The notes below the pieces were generated by a model. That model saw only the letters and a program-made list of their open reading frames with translations. It did not search any database and had not been told where the DNA came from. From positions 1 to 64,000 of the forward strand of contig JAFUBM010000014.1 in assembly GCA_017460225.1 (NCBI GenBank): DNA of 64,000 nucleotides, given 5' to 3'. Below, one piece after another: positions 32,436 through 41,477 of the stretch. How positions within the stretch are numbered: position 1 is the stretch's first letter; every line of letters begins with the position of its first letter. The translations under genes and the position numbers were made by a program. This stretch comes from Candidatus Saccharimonadota bacterium (GTDB taxonomy: Bacteria > Patescibacteriota > Saccharimonadia > Saccharimonadales > Saccharimonadaceae).

Positions 32436-34592
32436 ATGCAAGACCAAACCAAATCTAAAGTCCGAACTGGAGACTATCAAGGCGATTATAGTTGTAAGCG
32501 CTTATTGTCTCGTAAGACTGTTCGGGGCACCTTCTATTGTTCAATCTCGGTCTTAGCGGTTTTCTGCCTCTCTTTTATCTTGGCTCCGTATATTGCGGTA
32601 GAAGCCAAAGCCAATGCTGCCCAACAAGTCTCCGCTTCTGCTATTTGGGAACCGGTGAGCCTTGAGCTTGACCCGGATGTCGAAGCGACTACGGCCGGTG
32701 GTTCGGTCAGTGATACTGGACACGGAGATATACTGTTCGGAGACATTCATCCAACTTCCGTAGCGGATGGAAATGTTGGAACAGAAGTAGTGATTAAGAA
32801 AACTATTGGCGTCACTACTACCGGTAAGTTCTATACGGTCTATCTCTCTACTGCCTCTTCTTCTAATGCGCTTGCCCATACCTTCTCTTCTACTGGTTCA
32901 ACGATTCCAGCCATCGTTAATTCTACCGACTCCTCCACAGGCGAACTAATCCCGACTGCCTTCTCCGATGCAGCTTGGGGCTATACGCTTTCTTCTACTA
33001 TTCCGAGTGGTAACTTAGGACAAGAACTAACAAAGGTAAACAATAGTAGTATTTATAATACCGATACTTGGCTAGCCGTTCCAGTCCTAGGTTCTGCTGT
33101 CCAAATTAAGTCTAACTCGACAACAGAAAATACTGGATTCTCTTCTGGTGATACCTTTCCTATCTACTACGGTATTATGATCGATACAGACGTTCTGGCG
33201 GGGACTTATGAGAATGAGATTGTCTATACGGCTTTGGCTAGTAGTGATGCGTTGGACGAGGTAAGCAAGAACCTGACCCGCGACAAACATCTTGTGGCGG
33301 CAAGCGATACAGAAACGCTTTCTTTTGACCTGTCGGCCAGTACTGGTGCTTTGATAGATTATGACGACGTCAAAATCTATCTCGTTCCACATTCTATGGT
33401 CGTAGCCGGAAAGGACACTAACGGCAACTATACCGTCACAAGCGCGATGGAGACGGCGAGAGACAACGCCGAGCTTTCTGAATGTTCCTTTACCGCTGGT
33501 GACTTCTCACTCACGAACACTGGGACAATCATCATTTGTACTTTACCGGACAAAACACCAGAAGGAACGGGTGATGGCGTTGGGTCATTTGACTTTTGGG
33601 TCAACATTCCGACTTATGGCTACAACTACATTTCTAAGTACACCAGCCCGAGTAGCTTAGAGACCGGGAACACTATCGCTTCGATTGTCTATGCTGGACT
33701 CCAATCTACTTACGAAACAACTAACCCGGAAGACTCGACTAGTACCGTCAACTTGCCTTACGTTGCGAAGATGCAGGAGATGACGAGTAGTATTTGTAAG
33801 AATACGAATATGTGGGGGAGTCTCACGGGCGCGGAGGCGCAAATCTATGATTATCGAGGCGAACAAAAGTCGACTACGACCCAGACCGTGATCAGCTCGG
33901 AAACTGGTGAGGAAACCGAGGAGACCGTAACGACCTATGGCGGGAATCCTTTGCTTGCGGTCGGAACGGACGCGATGGGGGTTTCGACGTTTGAGCTGGG
34001 CGATGTTAGAGATAACAATACATATAAGGTGAGGAGATTTGCCGATGGGGATTGTTGGATGGCGGAAAGCTTACGGCTTGACCTTTCTACGGCTGGAACT
34101 TTAACGCCGGAGGACACTGACCTGACGACGGATTGGACGCCGGATGTAACGACGGTAACGGAAGCTTTTTCTGGGACTGGGACTTATGCTAGGTTTGCGG
34201 TTAAAGACGGTATATATTATTACAACTGGTATGCGGCGGTAGCGGAGACGGTTGGGGAAGTAAAAAAGACTGCTACAGAAAGCATTTGTCCCCACGGGTG
34301 GCATGTGGCTTATTTAACGCGGACTGAAGAATTGCTGAATAATTTTCTACTAAGCGAGACTTCTCCCGAGACGCGCTATACAGGTTTGCCGTTTTCTGCG
34401 GTGGCGGGCGGGACTTATTATGCTAGTGACAGGTTTAGGTTTGTAAGCCAGAATTATGAAACCTTTTGGCATAATGCTTCTTATAACGATGGCACTGCTT
34501 ATAAAACGAATATTTATACGACGATGAATCATCATGTTTATAATAATGCACAAAAGGGCTCTGCTGTTCGAATTCGTTGTGTGGCAAGATAA
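32436..34592 (+). CDS. Exported surface protein with C-terminal FISUMP (C-type-lectin-like) domain
   Basis: 718 residues. A long signal or anchor region (membrane segment about 31-52, then AKANAAQQ as possible cleavage area) is followed by Ser/Thr-rich beta repeats (60-440) and, from about 525, a FISUMP domain: GDCWMAESLRLDL, ICPHGWHVAYLTRTEELL, FWHNASYNDGTAYKT and the end VRIRCVAR. The same fold and ending are encoded by the DGR template, but there is no DNA similarity to it, so this is not its target. Codons are pyrimidine-rich up to about base 33770 and purine-rich afterwards, like neighbouring + genes, which suggests a mosaic gene. It probably acts in attachment. Confidence 0.85.
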   Translation: MQDQTKSKVRTGDYQGDYSCKRLLSRKTVRGTFYCSISVLAVFCLSFILAPYIAVEAKANAAQQVSASAIWEPVSLELDPDVEATTAGGSVSDTGHGDILFGDIHPTSVADGNVGTEVVIKKTIGVTTTGKFYTVYLSTASSSNALAHTFSSTGSTIPAIVNSTDSSTGELIPTAFSDAAWGYTLSSTIPSGNLGQELTKVNNSSIYNTDTWLAVPVLGSAVQIKSNSTTENTGFSSGDTFPIYYGIMIDTDVLAGTYENEIVYTALASSDALDEVSKNLTRDKHLVAASDTETLSFDLSASTGALIDYDDVKIYLVPHSMVVAGKDTNGNYTVTSAMETARDNAELSECSFTAGDFSLTNTGTIIICTLPDKTPEGTGDGVGSFDFWVNIPTYGYNYISKYTSPSSLETGNTIASIVYAGLQSTYETTNPEDSTSTVNLPYVAKMQEMTSSICKNTNMWGSLTGAEAQIYDYRGEQKSTTTQTVISSETGEETEETVTTYGGNPLLAVGTDAMGVSTFELGDVRDNNTYKVRRFADGDCWMAESLRLDLSTAGTLTPEDTDLTTDWTPDVTTVTEAFSGTGTYARFAVKDGIYYYNWYAAVAETVGEVKKTATESICPHGWHVAYLTRTEELLNNFLLSETSPETRYTGLPFSAVAGGTYYASDRFRFVSQNYETFWHNASYNDGTAYKTNIYTTMNHHVYNNAQKGSAVRIRCVAR
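33950..33965 (+). repeat. 16-base match to the end of element A, inside the surface-protein gene
   Basis: TTTGCTTGCGGTCGGA is identical to 3061-3076. It lies about 180 bases after the change in codon style of the gene, between the Ser/Thr-rich part and the FISUMP domain. Confidence 0.45.
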
Positions 34593-34660
34593 AAGGCTTG
34601 CGGAAAAGAAAAAGGTTATGTAAAATGGGGGTATAGTAGTTTAACTTAAAGTGAGGAAAA

Positions 34661-35557
34661 ATGACAAAACAACTTGTTTCTGACAAAAATAATCTGGCGG
34701 GGAGTAATGTGGCGTTGTTTCAGGAGAAAGAAATCCGGAAAGTCTGGAACGATAAGGAGGGGAAGTGGTATTTTTCGGTTGAAGACGTAGTCTTTGCGCT
34801 AACGAATTCACGGGATCCTAAACAATATATCAATAAGATGCGAAAACGTGATGAGTTTTTGAGTGCAGGGTGGGTACAAATTGTACATACCCTTGCTATT
34901 CCGACGGCGGGGGGACTGCAAAAAATGAATTGTGCGGATACCGAAGGTATACTAAGAATAATCCAATCTATTCCTTCAAAACAAGCCGAGCCGTTCAAGC
35001 GGTGGCTGGCGAGGGTGGGGCGAGAAAGAATCGACGAAATTAATAATCCAGAGCTGGCGGGGAAGCGAATGCATGATTTGTATTTGAGAAAAGGCTATAG
35101 TGAAGAATGGGTCGAACAGAGGGAGCGGGGGATTGTCTCGAGAAATGCTTTGACGGACGAATGGAGAAATCGTGGCGCGCGAGAGGGGCGAGATTATGCG
35201 ATTTTGACGAATGAGATTTATCGAACAGGGTTTGGGCTGACGGCGCGAGAATACAAAGAGTTTAAGGGGATTGAAAAACACGATAATCTAAGAGATTCGA
35301 TGACGGAAATGGAGTTGGCGCTGACAAATCTTGGTGAGGTGACGGCGAAGGAGTTGCATAAGAAAAACGATAGTTATGGAGTGCCAGAGCTAAAGAAAGA
35401 TGCGACTGATGCGGGAGAGGTAGTCGGGCTGGCGAGAGGCGAGGCGGAGAAAAGATTGGGCGAGTCGGTAGTTTCGAAGAAGAATTATAAAGGACTCAGG
35501 GGATTCGATGAAGTGAACAAAATCGAAGGAGGAAGGAGAGAGCTGGACGAAGGATAA
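34661..35557 (+). CDS. BRO-family protein (phage antirepressor-like)
   Basis: 298 residues. The BRO-N domain (about 20-120) has KVWNDKEGKWYFSVEDVVFALTNS split by a conserved W-Y-F core, DPKQYINKMRKR and a helix ending FKRWLARVGRERIDE. The C-terminal part (about 150-298) has a DinD-like look: TDEWRNRGAREGRDYAILT, NLRDSMTEMELALTNLGE. Such proteins bind DNA and occur in prophages and CPR genomes. No other phage gene is adjacent. GTGAGG precedes the start. Confidence 0.8.
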   Translation: MTKQLVSDKNNLAGSNVALFQEKEIRKVWNDKEGKWYFSVEDVVFALTNSRDPKQYINKMRKRDEFLSAGWVQIVHTLAIPTAGGLQKMNCADTEGILRIIQSIPSKQAEPFKRWLARVGRERIDEINNPELAGKRMHDLYLRKGYSEEWVEQRERGIVSRNALTDEWRNRGAREGRDYAILTNEIYRTGFGLTAREYKEFKGIEKHDNLRDSMTEMELALTNLGEVTAKELHKKNDSYGVPELKKDATDAGEVVGLARGEAEKRLGESVVSKKNYKGLRGFDEVNKIEGGRRELDEG

Positions 35558-35566
35558 GAGGTGTGA

Positions 35567-35614
35567 TATAATATAAACAATATCAACTCAGGGAACGGCG
35601 TTAGGCGCGTTCCC
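35567..35614 (+). promoter_or_regulatory. Promoter and leader hairpin of the rpsF operon
   Basis: TATAAT at 35567-35572; GGGAACG (35591-35597) pairs with CGTTCCC (35608-35614), and a strong AAAGGAGAAAGG site follows. Leaders of rpsF operons often bind the S6:S18 complex for autoregulation; this hairpin is in the right place, but I cannot confirm the CCG-containing consensus. Confidence 0.5.
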
Positions 35615-35637
35615 GTTAACCAAAGGAGAAAGGACGT

Positions 35638-36003
35638 ATGAAACAGTACGAACTGACATTCTTGATTCATCCCGACTTGGAGATGAACACGGAAGCGATC
35701 GTGAGCAAGGTCAAAGACCTGATCAGCGCAAACGGTGGTAAGGTCACAAAAGAGACCAACGAGGGCAAGAAGAAACTCGCTTATACCATCCGCGAGCAAG
35801 ATTATGCGGTTTATTACTATCTCGAACTCGAGCTTCCGGCGGAAGCCCCGGCGAAGATTTCGGGAGTATTAAACATCACGGATGAAGTACTGCGCTATCT
35901 CTTGGTAGCTGTCGACGAGCGCAAGATTAAGCTTGAAGCAAAGCGCCGAGCTTACCGTGAGAGCAGAGCAGCGGAAGCACAAGAAAAAACTGAGGAGGAA
36001 TAA
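35638..36003 (+). CDS. rpsF: Ribosomal protein S6
   Basis: 121 residues, ferredoxin-like fold partner of S18. YELTFLIHPDLEM at the start, KKLAYTIREQDYAVYYYLEL, and a Glu/Ala-rich C-terminal tail. First gene of rpsF-ssb-rpsR, 3 bases before ssb. Confidence 0.96.
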   Translation: MKQYELTFLIHPDLEMNTEAIVSKVKDLISANGGKVTKETNEGKKKLAYTIREQDYAVYYYLELELPAEAPAKISGVLNITDEVLRYLLVAVDERKIKLEAKRRAYRESRAAEAQEKTEEE

Positions 36004-36006
36004 TTT

Positions 36007-36465
36007 ATGCGTGGCTTTAGTAAAGCTATCATTACAGGTAACTTAACAAGAGATCCAGAACTACGGACGACGCCAAACGGGGCGAGCGTATGCTCGTTTT
36101 CGGTGGCAGTGAACCGCGTGTACCGCGATTCGAGCGGACAACAGCAAGAGGCGGTTTCGTTCATCGACTGTTCGGCTTGGGGGAAGCTGGGGGAGATGAT
36201 TGGGCAGTATGCTAAGAAAGGTTCTGGAGTACTAGTTTCCGGACGGCTAGACCAGAGGTCTTGGGAAGACAAGAACTCGGGCCAAAAACGCAGCCGAGTG
36301 GAAATCGTAGTAGAAGATTTTAACTTTACTGGGCCAAACAACGGGGACAACGGTGGCCGAGGAAGCTTTGGTGGTGCGGGCGCGCGCAATGACGAGCCGG
36401 CAGCTGAAGCTCCAGCAGAGGCAGAAGACGAAGAACCGATTGACCTCTCAGAAATACCATTTTAA
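36007..36465 (+). CDS. ssb: Single-stranded DNA-binding protein
   Basis: 152 residues. OB fold (1-110) with AIITGNLTRDPELRTTPNG, SVAVNRVYRDSSGQQQ and KGSGVLVSGRLDQRSWEDK. Gly/Asn- then Glu-rich linker and the conserved acidic tip, here DLSEIPF, which recruits partner proteins. It lies between rpsF and rpsR as in most bacteria. Confidence 0.97.
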   Translation: MRGFSKAIITGNLTRDPELRTTPNGASVCSFSVAVNRVYRDSSGQQQEAVSFIDCSAWGKLGEMIGQYAKKGSGVLVSGRLDQRSWEDKNSGQKRSRVEIVVEDFNFTGPNNGDNGGRGSFGGAGARNDEPAAEAPAEAEDEEPIDLSEIPF

Positions 36466-36478
36466 CTAAGGAGAAAAT

Positions 36479-36676
36479 ATGAGGAGAGTAAAAGTTGACT
36501 CCAACGTCTATTTTGACTACAAAGACGTGAAAACCTTGCAGAAGTTTCTCGACGCCTACGGTAGAATCGAAGCAGGCGCGAGAACTGGTTTGACGGCGAA
36601 GCAACAGCGCCAGTTGGCGGTTGCGGTCAAACGCGCGAGACATTTAGCATTGTTACCATTCGTAGCTGCTAACTAG
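36479..36676 (+). CDS. rpsR: Ribosomal protein S18
   Basis: 65 residues, short for S18 because the N-terminal zinc-type segment is missing. VDYKD-type start ([20 protein letters not shown]) and [20 protein letters not shown] are typical. AAGGAGAAAA precedes the start. Confidence 0.95.
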   Translation: MRRVKVDSNVYFDYKDVKTLQKFLDAYGRIEAGARTGLTAKQQRQLAVAVKRARHLALLPFVAAN

Positions 36677-36697
36677 ATTAGGAGGACATATAATAAT

Positions 36698-37258
36698 ATG
36701 TATGGACCAACTGATTTGAAGAAAAATGCGCTGATTACCCTCGACGGGCAACCGTATAAGGTAGTGGAATACTCGCAGAAAGTGATGGGGCGGGGCGGGT
36801 CGATTGTAAACGTGAAGGTAAAAAACCTGATCACGGGAGCGCTCTTGCCAAAGACCTTTAAGGGACAAGAGAAAATCGAGCCGGCAGAAGTCACCACGCG
36901 TAAAGTCCAGTATCTCTATAAGGATGACGAAAAGTTTTACTTTATGGATCCGGAAACGTTTGAGCAGTATGAACTGCTGGCGGAGATGGTGGGGGATGCC
37001 AAGGACTTTATGAAGGACGGCGACGAGATGGAAATCCAATTCTATAACGGAACGCCGATCAACTTGGTATTGCCGAAAAACTTGTGGCTAGAGGTAACTT
37101 ATACCGAGACCGCCGTAAAAGGCGATACGTCGACGAGCGTGATGAAAGATGCGACGCTAGAGACGGGAGTGGTGGTAAAGGTCCCGGCGTTTATTAAGGT
37201 TGGCGACGTGGTGTCGATCGACACGGAGACGTATGCATACCGTGAACGTAGAAAATAA
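36698..37258 (+). CDS. efp: Translation elongation factor P
   Basis: Relieves stalls at proline runs, 186 residues, three beta-barrel domains. The loop that enters the peptidyl-transferase centre reads KVMGRGGSI, so the tip residue is Arg in place of the Lys of E. coli EF-P. Arg-type EF-P is rhamnosylated by EarP in other bacteria; no earP is in the window. AGGAGGACA precedes the start. Confidence 0.95.
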   Translation: MYGPTDLKKNALITLDGQPYKVVEYSQKVMGRGGSIVNVKVKNLITGALLPKTFKGQEKIEPAEVTTRKVQYLYKDDEKFYFMDPETFEQYELLAEMVGDAKDFMKDGDEMEIQFYNGTPINLVLPKNLWLEVTYTETAVKGDTSTSVMKDATLETGVVVKVPAFIKVGDVVSIDTETYAYRERRK

Positions 37259-37814
37259 TTACGTTTCTAGAGCCGAGAATAAGCTTGCGGGGGCGGCGCA
37301 GGCTTTTTCTTTTGATTTTAGGGGGAAGACGGTGCTAGACATTGGGTCGAGTACGGGCGGGTTTACGGAGTATGCGCTGAGCCGAGGGGCGAAGAAAGTA
37401 GTGGCGGTAGAAAAGGGGACGCGGCAGATGAAGGCGCCGCTCAAGTTTGACCCGAGAGTGGAACTACACGAAAAAACAGATATTTTTGAGTTTGAGACGG
37501 GAGAAAAAATAGACGTAATACTAGCAGACGTATCGTTTGTGTCGCTAACGAAAGTTTTGGCATACGCAAAGAAAACTTTGGCTAACGAGACAACCGAGTG
37601 GCTAGTGATGTTGAAGCCGCAGTTTGAGGCTAGACCAGACCAACTGGTTAGGGGGGTAGTGAAAAATGAGAAGATGCGGCGGGAGATTATCAAAGATTTT
37701 GAGGCGTGGCTGAGAGAGAACGGATTTTTGGTGCGCGGAAAGCGGGATAACCAGCTGGCGGGGAAGAACGGGAACGTCGAAAGATTTTATGATTTATTGC
37801 TTGCAAAAAAATAA
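37233..37814 (+). CDS. TlyA/RrmJ-like rRNA 2'-O-methyltransferase without S4 domain
   Basis: 193 residues. After VSRAENKLAGA, the signature end of the TlyA linker, comes the FtsJ/RrmJ domain with VLDIGSSTGGFTEYAL (about 36-51), DVSFVSL and WLVMLKPQFEA. TlyA proteins usually start with an S4 RNA-binding domain of about 60 residues, absent here. The start overlaps the end of efp by 26 bases; a GTG at 37242 is an alternative. Confidence 0.82.
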   Translation: MHTVNVENNYVSRAENKLAGAAQAFSFDFRGKTVLDIGSSTGGFTEYALSRGAKKVVAVEKGTRQMKAPLKFDPRVELHEKTDIFEFETGEKIDVILADVSFVSLTKVLAYAKKTLANETTEWLVMLKPQFEARPDQLVRGVVKNEKMRREIIKDFEAWLRENGFLVRGKRDNQLAGKNGNVERFYDLLLAKK

Positions 37815-37836
37815 GCGTAAGCATATAATATAATAT

Positions 37837-38883
37837 ATGAATATACTAAAAGGAGTGGGCGATTTCTTCGCGATGGATATTGGGACGACATCGATTCGTA
37901 TCGTCCAGCTGTCCGGAGATGCGACTAAGGGGTGGAGCTTACAGAGGTATGCTTATGTGCCGGTAGATGAACGGACGATTCAGGATTCTTCTGATCTCGG
38001 GAAAAAGAAGTTCCAAGATATCGTAAAGACAGCGGTAGCTCAGGCGGGGATCAGGACAAAGAACATTGCCGTGGGGTTGCCGGCGGGAAAGACATTTACT
38101 TCGATTATTGAGACCGATAACCAAGATCAAAAGGATTTGGAGAAGACGATTCGCTACCAGCTAGACCAGTATATCCCGATGGCAGTAGAGGAAGCAAAGG
38201 CAGATTATAAAATCCTAGGCCCGAGCCCGAATGACCCGGCGAAGGCAGAAGTCTTGGTCTCTTCTACGGCGAAAGATTATGCCGAGAAGACGCTAGAGAA
38301 TATCGAGGGGATGGGCTTTAACGTAGTGGCGATGGAGCCGGAGCCGCTGGCGATGGCGCGGGCGCTGATGCCGGCGGGGGCGGTAGATGCGCGGATGATT
38401 GTAGACCTGGGCGAGAGGACGACGGACCTTGTGGTAGTCTTCCATGGTGCGCCGCGGCTAGTCCGCTCGATTCCGGGCGGGTTCGATTCGTTAGTAAAGA
38501 CTGTGGCGAGTTCGCTGTCGGTGCGTGAAGACCAAGCGCGGCAGTTTATCCTAAAGTTTGGCTTAGCGCAAGACAAAATCGAGGGGCAAGTGTTTAAGGC
38601 ACTAGACTCAACACTAGAACAGTTTGCGGCAGAGTTGACGAAGTCGGTGCTCTTCTTCCAGGGGAAATATACAAACGTGAAGGTCGGAGGGATTGTGCTT
38701 TCGGGCTTTGCGGAGATTATTCCGTTTATTGCTGAGTATATAGAGGCAAAGACAGACGTGCCGACGATGCAGGGTAACCCGTGGCAGATGGTGCGGGTGT
38801 CGCAAGACCAGCAACAGGCGTTGATGTCCGTGGCAAGTGAGTTTGCCGTGGCGATTGGCCTCGCAGAGAGGAGCAACGAGTAA
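37837..38883 (+). CDS. pilM: Type IV pilus assembly protein PilM
   Basis: Actin-like cytoplasmic ATPase-fold protein linking PilN to the pilus machine, 348 residues. FFAMDIGTTSIRIVQL (phosphate 1), LPAGKTFTSIIE, MIVDLGERTTDLVVV (phosphate 2) and IVLSGFAEIIPFI (adenosine motif). It opens the pil cluster; a TATAAT stretch lies before the start. Its stop overlaps the next start by one base. Confidence 0.93.
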   Translation: MNILKGVGDFFAMDIGTTSIRIVQLSGDATKGWSLQRYAYVPVDERTIQDSSDLGKKKFQDIVKTAVAQAGIRTKNIAVGLPAGKTFTSIIETDNQDQKDLEKTIRYQLDQYIPMAVEEAKADYKILGPSPNDPAKAEVLVSSTAKDYAEKTLENIEGMGFNVVAMEPEPLAMARALMPAGAVDARMIVDLGERTTDLVVVFHGAPRLVRSIPGGFDSLVKTVASSLSVREDQARQFILKFGLAQDKIEGQVFKALDSTLEQFAAELTKSVLFFQGKYTNVKVGGIVLSGFAEIIPFIAEYIEAKTDVPTMQGNPWQMVRVSQDQQQALMSVASEFAVAIGLAERSNE

Positions 38884-40010
38884 TGTACGAGATTAACCTA
38901 GTCCCCGATATCAAGGCGGAAGCAATCAAAGCGCAAAAGATGCGCAACTTTGTCTTCTTTGTGGCGGCGGTAGTGTCGGCGATTGCAATTGGGCTGGTAG
39001 TGCTGCTGGTAGTAGTAAAGACCGGGCAGGACATCCGGATTGCGGCGCAAGATAATACACTAGAGACGATGTCGAACAAGTTGACAGAATACGACGGATT
39101 GGGCGAATTGTTGACCGTCCAGAATCAGCTGTCGGGGCTAAGCGAAATCCAGAGCAATAAAAAGGTGCTTTCTAGAGTCTTTACGATTTTGTCGTCGATG
39201 TTGCCAACGGGAGCAGATACGATTTCTATCTCTTCTTTGGATGTAAACCTGAAAGACGCAACCATGACGTTTGACGGTCAGGCCAACGCCGGCGCGGGGA
39301 CGGACGGGATTGACTATCGCGTGCTAGAAGCCTTTACGAAACAAGTAGGCTTGATGAAGTATGACTACGGACGCTACGTGGACGCGAGCGGAAATGTAAT
39401 CCCAACGATGTGCATTAGTGAGACAGACAATCGTGGGACGCCATATACGGATTCGGACGGCAACTTGTATGCGCGCTGGACCAAAGGTGTGAAAGGTTGC
39501 GACCCGAGCAGCGAGAGCTATGAGGAAAATACCGTGGACGAAGATGCGCTGGAAGAAGCAATGAGCGGTAGCTCGACGGCGAGTAGTACGATAACCAACA
39601 TTTATCGGACGCCGCGATTCCAAGAATGGTATCAGAAGGGCTACATGAAAGAAGATGGATCGATTTCTGGGATTGAACACTTTGAGAGCGAGTGTAATAA
39701 TTATAGTTTGGTACAGATGACGGGCGGCAGTATGAAGCCGGTAATCGTGAACGAATGCCTGCTGGCGCCGGATGGGGTGACGGTGGCTAACTCTTCAAAC
39801 GGTCGGGAGTCGGGCGGAGGCTTGGTGCTGAGATTTACGGCAACGGTGTACCTGGATCCGGAAGTGTTTGCGTTTAACAACAAACATATGGTGGCAATTG
39901 CGCCGAGCGGCGGGATTAACGTGACGGATTCGTTTGTCCAGATTGGTAATATGTTCTCAGAGCGGGCGATGGACTGCGAAGAGGGTGATACGAGTTGTAG
40001 GGGGAATTAG
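38883..40010 (+). CDS. pilN: PilN-like pilus assembly protein
   Basis: 375 residues, twice the usual PilN. It starts with MYEINLVPDIK, the conserved PilN N-terminus that binds PilM, then a membrane helix (about 23-47), a coiled coil and an extended outside part with Cys pairs (TMCISETD, KGCDPS, ECNNY, NECLL), which may form disulfides. The assignment rests on the INLVP motif and position after pilM. Confidence 0.82.
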   Translation: MYEINLVPDIKAEAIKAQKMRNFVFFVAAVVSAIAIGLVVLLVVVKTGQDIRIAAQDNTLETMSNKLTEYDGLGELLTVQNQLSGLSEIQSNKKVLSRVFTILSSMLPTGADTISISSLDVNLKDATMTFDGQANAGAGTDGIDYRVLEAFTKQVGLMKYDYGRYVDASGNVIPTMCISETDNRGTPYTDSDGNLYARWTKGVKGCDPSSESYEENTVDEDALEEAMSGSSTASSTITNIYRTPRFQEWYQKGYMKEDGSISGIEHFESECNNYSLVQMTGGSMKPVIVNECLLAPDGVTVANSSNGRESGGGLVLRFTATVYLDPEVFAFNNKHMVAIAPSGGINVTDSFVQIGNMFSERAMDCEEGDTSCRGN

Positions 40011-40018
40011 GAGGAAAG

Positions 40019-40912
40019 ATGGCAAAACTAAGAGGTGAAGCAATAGGAAAAAGATTAAAAATCTCGCGAGCGCAGAGCAATATGCTGGGTGCGGTGGCGG
40101 GAGCAGCAATCGTGCTGGGAGCGTCGCTGGTATTAGGCGTATACTTCCTGAAGTATATTAGGTTTAACGCGGCGGTGATTTCTGCCAAGGACGACGCGAT
40201 TGAGGGATACAGTAACGCGATTAGAGACTATGGCGTATGTAAGAAGCCAAGAGGGAAGATTTATTCTAGCTCGGAGCTGAAGAACTGCGTGCCGGATGAC
40301 GTGCGTGTGGGGGAAGTGAGCGGAACGCTCCGCTACAACGTGATGGTGACGATGGCGCAGAACCAAGACCTAGAGAGCGTGGCGCGGAACGGTTTGTCGG
40401 TCTGCGTAGACAGTAACACGGGGGAGAAGTATAGCTATGACACGCTATACTCGCGCTATGAAAACTCGACCAACGAGAAAGACAAGGCGCTAAACCTAGA
40501 AATCTTTGGACTATGCTCGAGCTTACGGGCGATTCCGGATGCGTTGCCGGGTGCAAAAAACGAATTGGCCTTGATGGCAAGCTTGGATAAGATTTTTAAG
40601 TTGTCGGGCTGGGAGCCGGATTCGATGTCGCCGGGCGGAGACGCGGAGAGCGAAATCGAGGGGCTAGGCGCGATCGGCGTGAATTTGTCCGTCAATACAA
40701 ACAGTACAACGACGATCCGGGTACTCCAAAACATTGAGAAAAGTATCCGCGAAATCAACATTGAGACGGCGAGCATTGAATGGAGCTCGGGGGACCAGCT
40801 AGAAGTAAATGCGAGCGCGACGGCTTACTATACAGAAGAGGCGATGCTACAAGAAGGACTGGTGACAGTGAAGGGGACGGGCAAGATAACTAAGAGCGGA
40901 GGGACGAACTAA
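40019..40912 (+). CDS. PilO-like pilus assembly protein
   Basis: 297 residues: basic N-terminus, membrane helix at about 25-47, short coiled coil, then an outside domain with Cys and a C-terminal segment (about 220-290) that could form a ferredoxin-like fold as in PilO. Sequence similarity to PilO is not obvious; position between pilN and pilB is the main argument. GGAGGAAAG precedes the start. Confidence 0.6.
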   Translation: MAKLRGEAIGKRLKISRAQSNMLGAVAGAAIVLGASLVLGVYFLKYIRFNAAVISAKDDAIEGYSNAIRDYGVCKKPRGKIYSSSELKNCVPDDVRVGEVSGTLRYNVMVTMAQNQDLESVARNGLSVCVDSNTGEKYSYDTLYSRYENSTNEKDKALNLEIFGLCSSLRAIPDALPGAKNELALMASLDKIFKLSGWEPDSMSPGGDAESEIEGLGAIGVNLSVNTNSTTTIRVLQNIEKSIREINIETASIEWSSGDQLEVNASATAYYTEEAMLQEGLVTVKGTGKITKSGGTN

Positions 40913-41472
40913 TGAAGATTTCTGACTACATTAGCGTGGGGACGATTGCGGTGGTGGGGACGATTATTGCTTATTTCTTGATGAACGGAATCGTGGGGGA
41001 CCCGAAAGACAAGGTAGTGACGTTTGAATACTTAGCAAACTCAACGAGCCAGCTAGTAGCGCCGGACAGCGAAATCTTCAACAGCGGGGCGATTAACCCG
41101 ACGGTAGAGGTCTATGTGGGGTCTTGTGTGGACCGAGACGGCGACGGCGTGATTAGCGAGGAAGAGCTAGTACTGTGCGGCGAGGACGATGAGTTCTCGA
41201 CCGGCGAGACAACAAGTGGCGACTATCTGGAAGCGAACCAAGGTCTGTCAAACGACGAAAACGAGGCGATAAACCAGCAACAAGGCTATGCTAGCGGAAC
41301 GACGGCGGAGCAGCGTCAGAACGTGGAGAACCAGATAAACCAGTATCAGCAACAACAGCAGACGCAGAATACACAGGGCGGAACGGAATGTGACTTTGAT
41401 GGTGACGGGGTAGTAAGCACCGCAGAAATTGCAAGGTGTAACGCAGCGCGACAAGAGACGACGTCGGAGTAA
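40912..41472 (+). CDS. Membrane-anchored protein with two EF-hand calcium loops, in the pilus cluster
   Basis: 186 residues. Membrane helix at about 8-27, then two canonical calcium loops: DRDGDGVISEEE (about 74-85) and DFDGDGVVSTAE (about 162-173), each flanked by a Cys pair (SCVD...LCG and ECDF...RCN). Between them is a Gln/Asn-rich linker. It overlaps the preceding stop by one base and precedes pilB by 5. Calcium sites are known in the pilus protein PilY1, but this is not a PilY1 homologue. A PilP-like role is possible by position only. Confidence 0.75.
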   Translation: MKISDYISVGTIAVVGTIIAYFLMNGIVGDPKDKVVTFEYLANSTSQLVAPDSEIFNSGAINPTVEVYVGSCVDRDGDGVISEEELVLCGEDDEFSTGETTSGDYLEANQGLSNDENEAINQQQGYASGTTAEQRQNVENQINQYQQQQQTQNTQGGTECDFDGDGVVSTAEIARCNAARQETTSE

Positions 41473-41477
41473 CGAGA

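Noticed and set aside
34450-34592. End of the FISUMP gene as a second DGR variable repeat
   Set aside because: The protein ending is similar to that coded by the template, but the DNA does not match the template or the invariant IMH.
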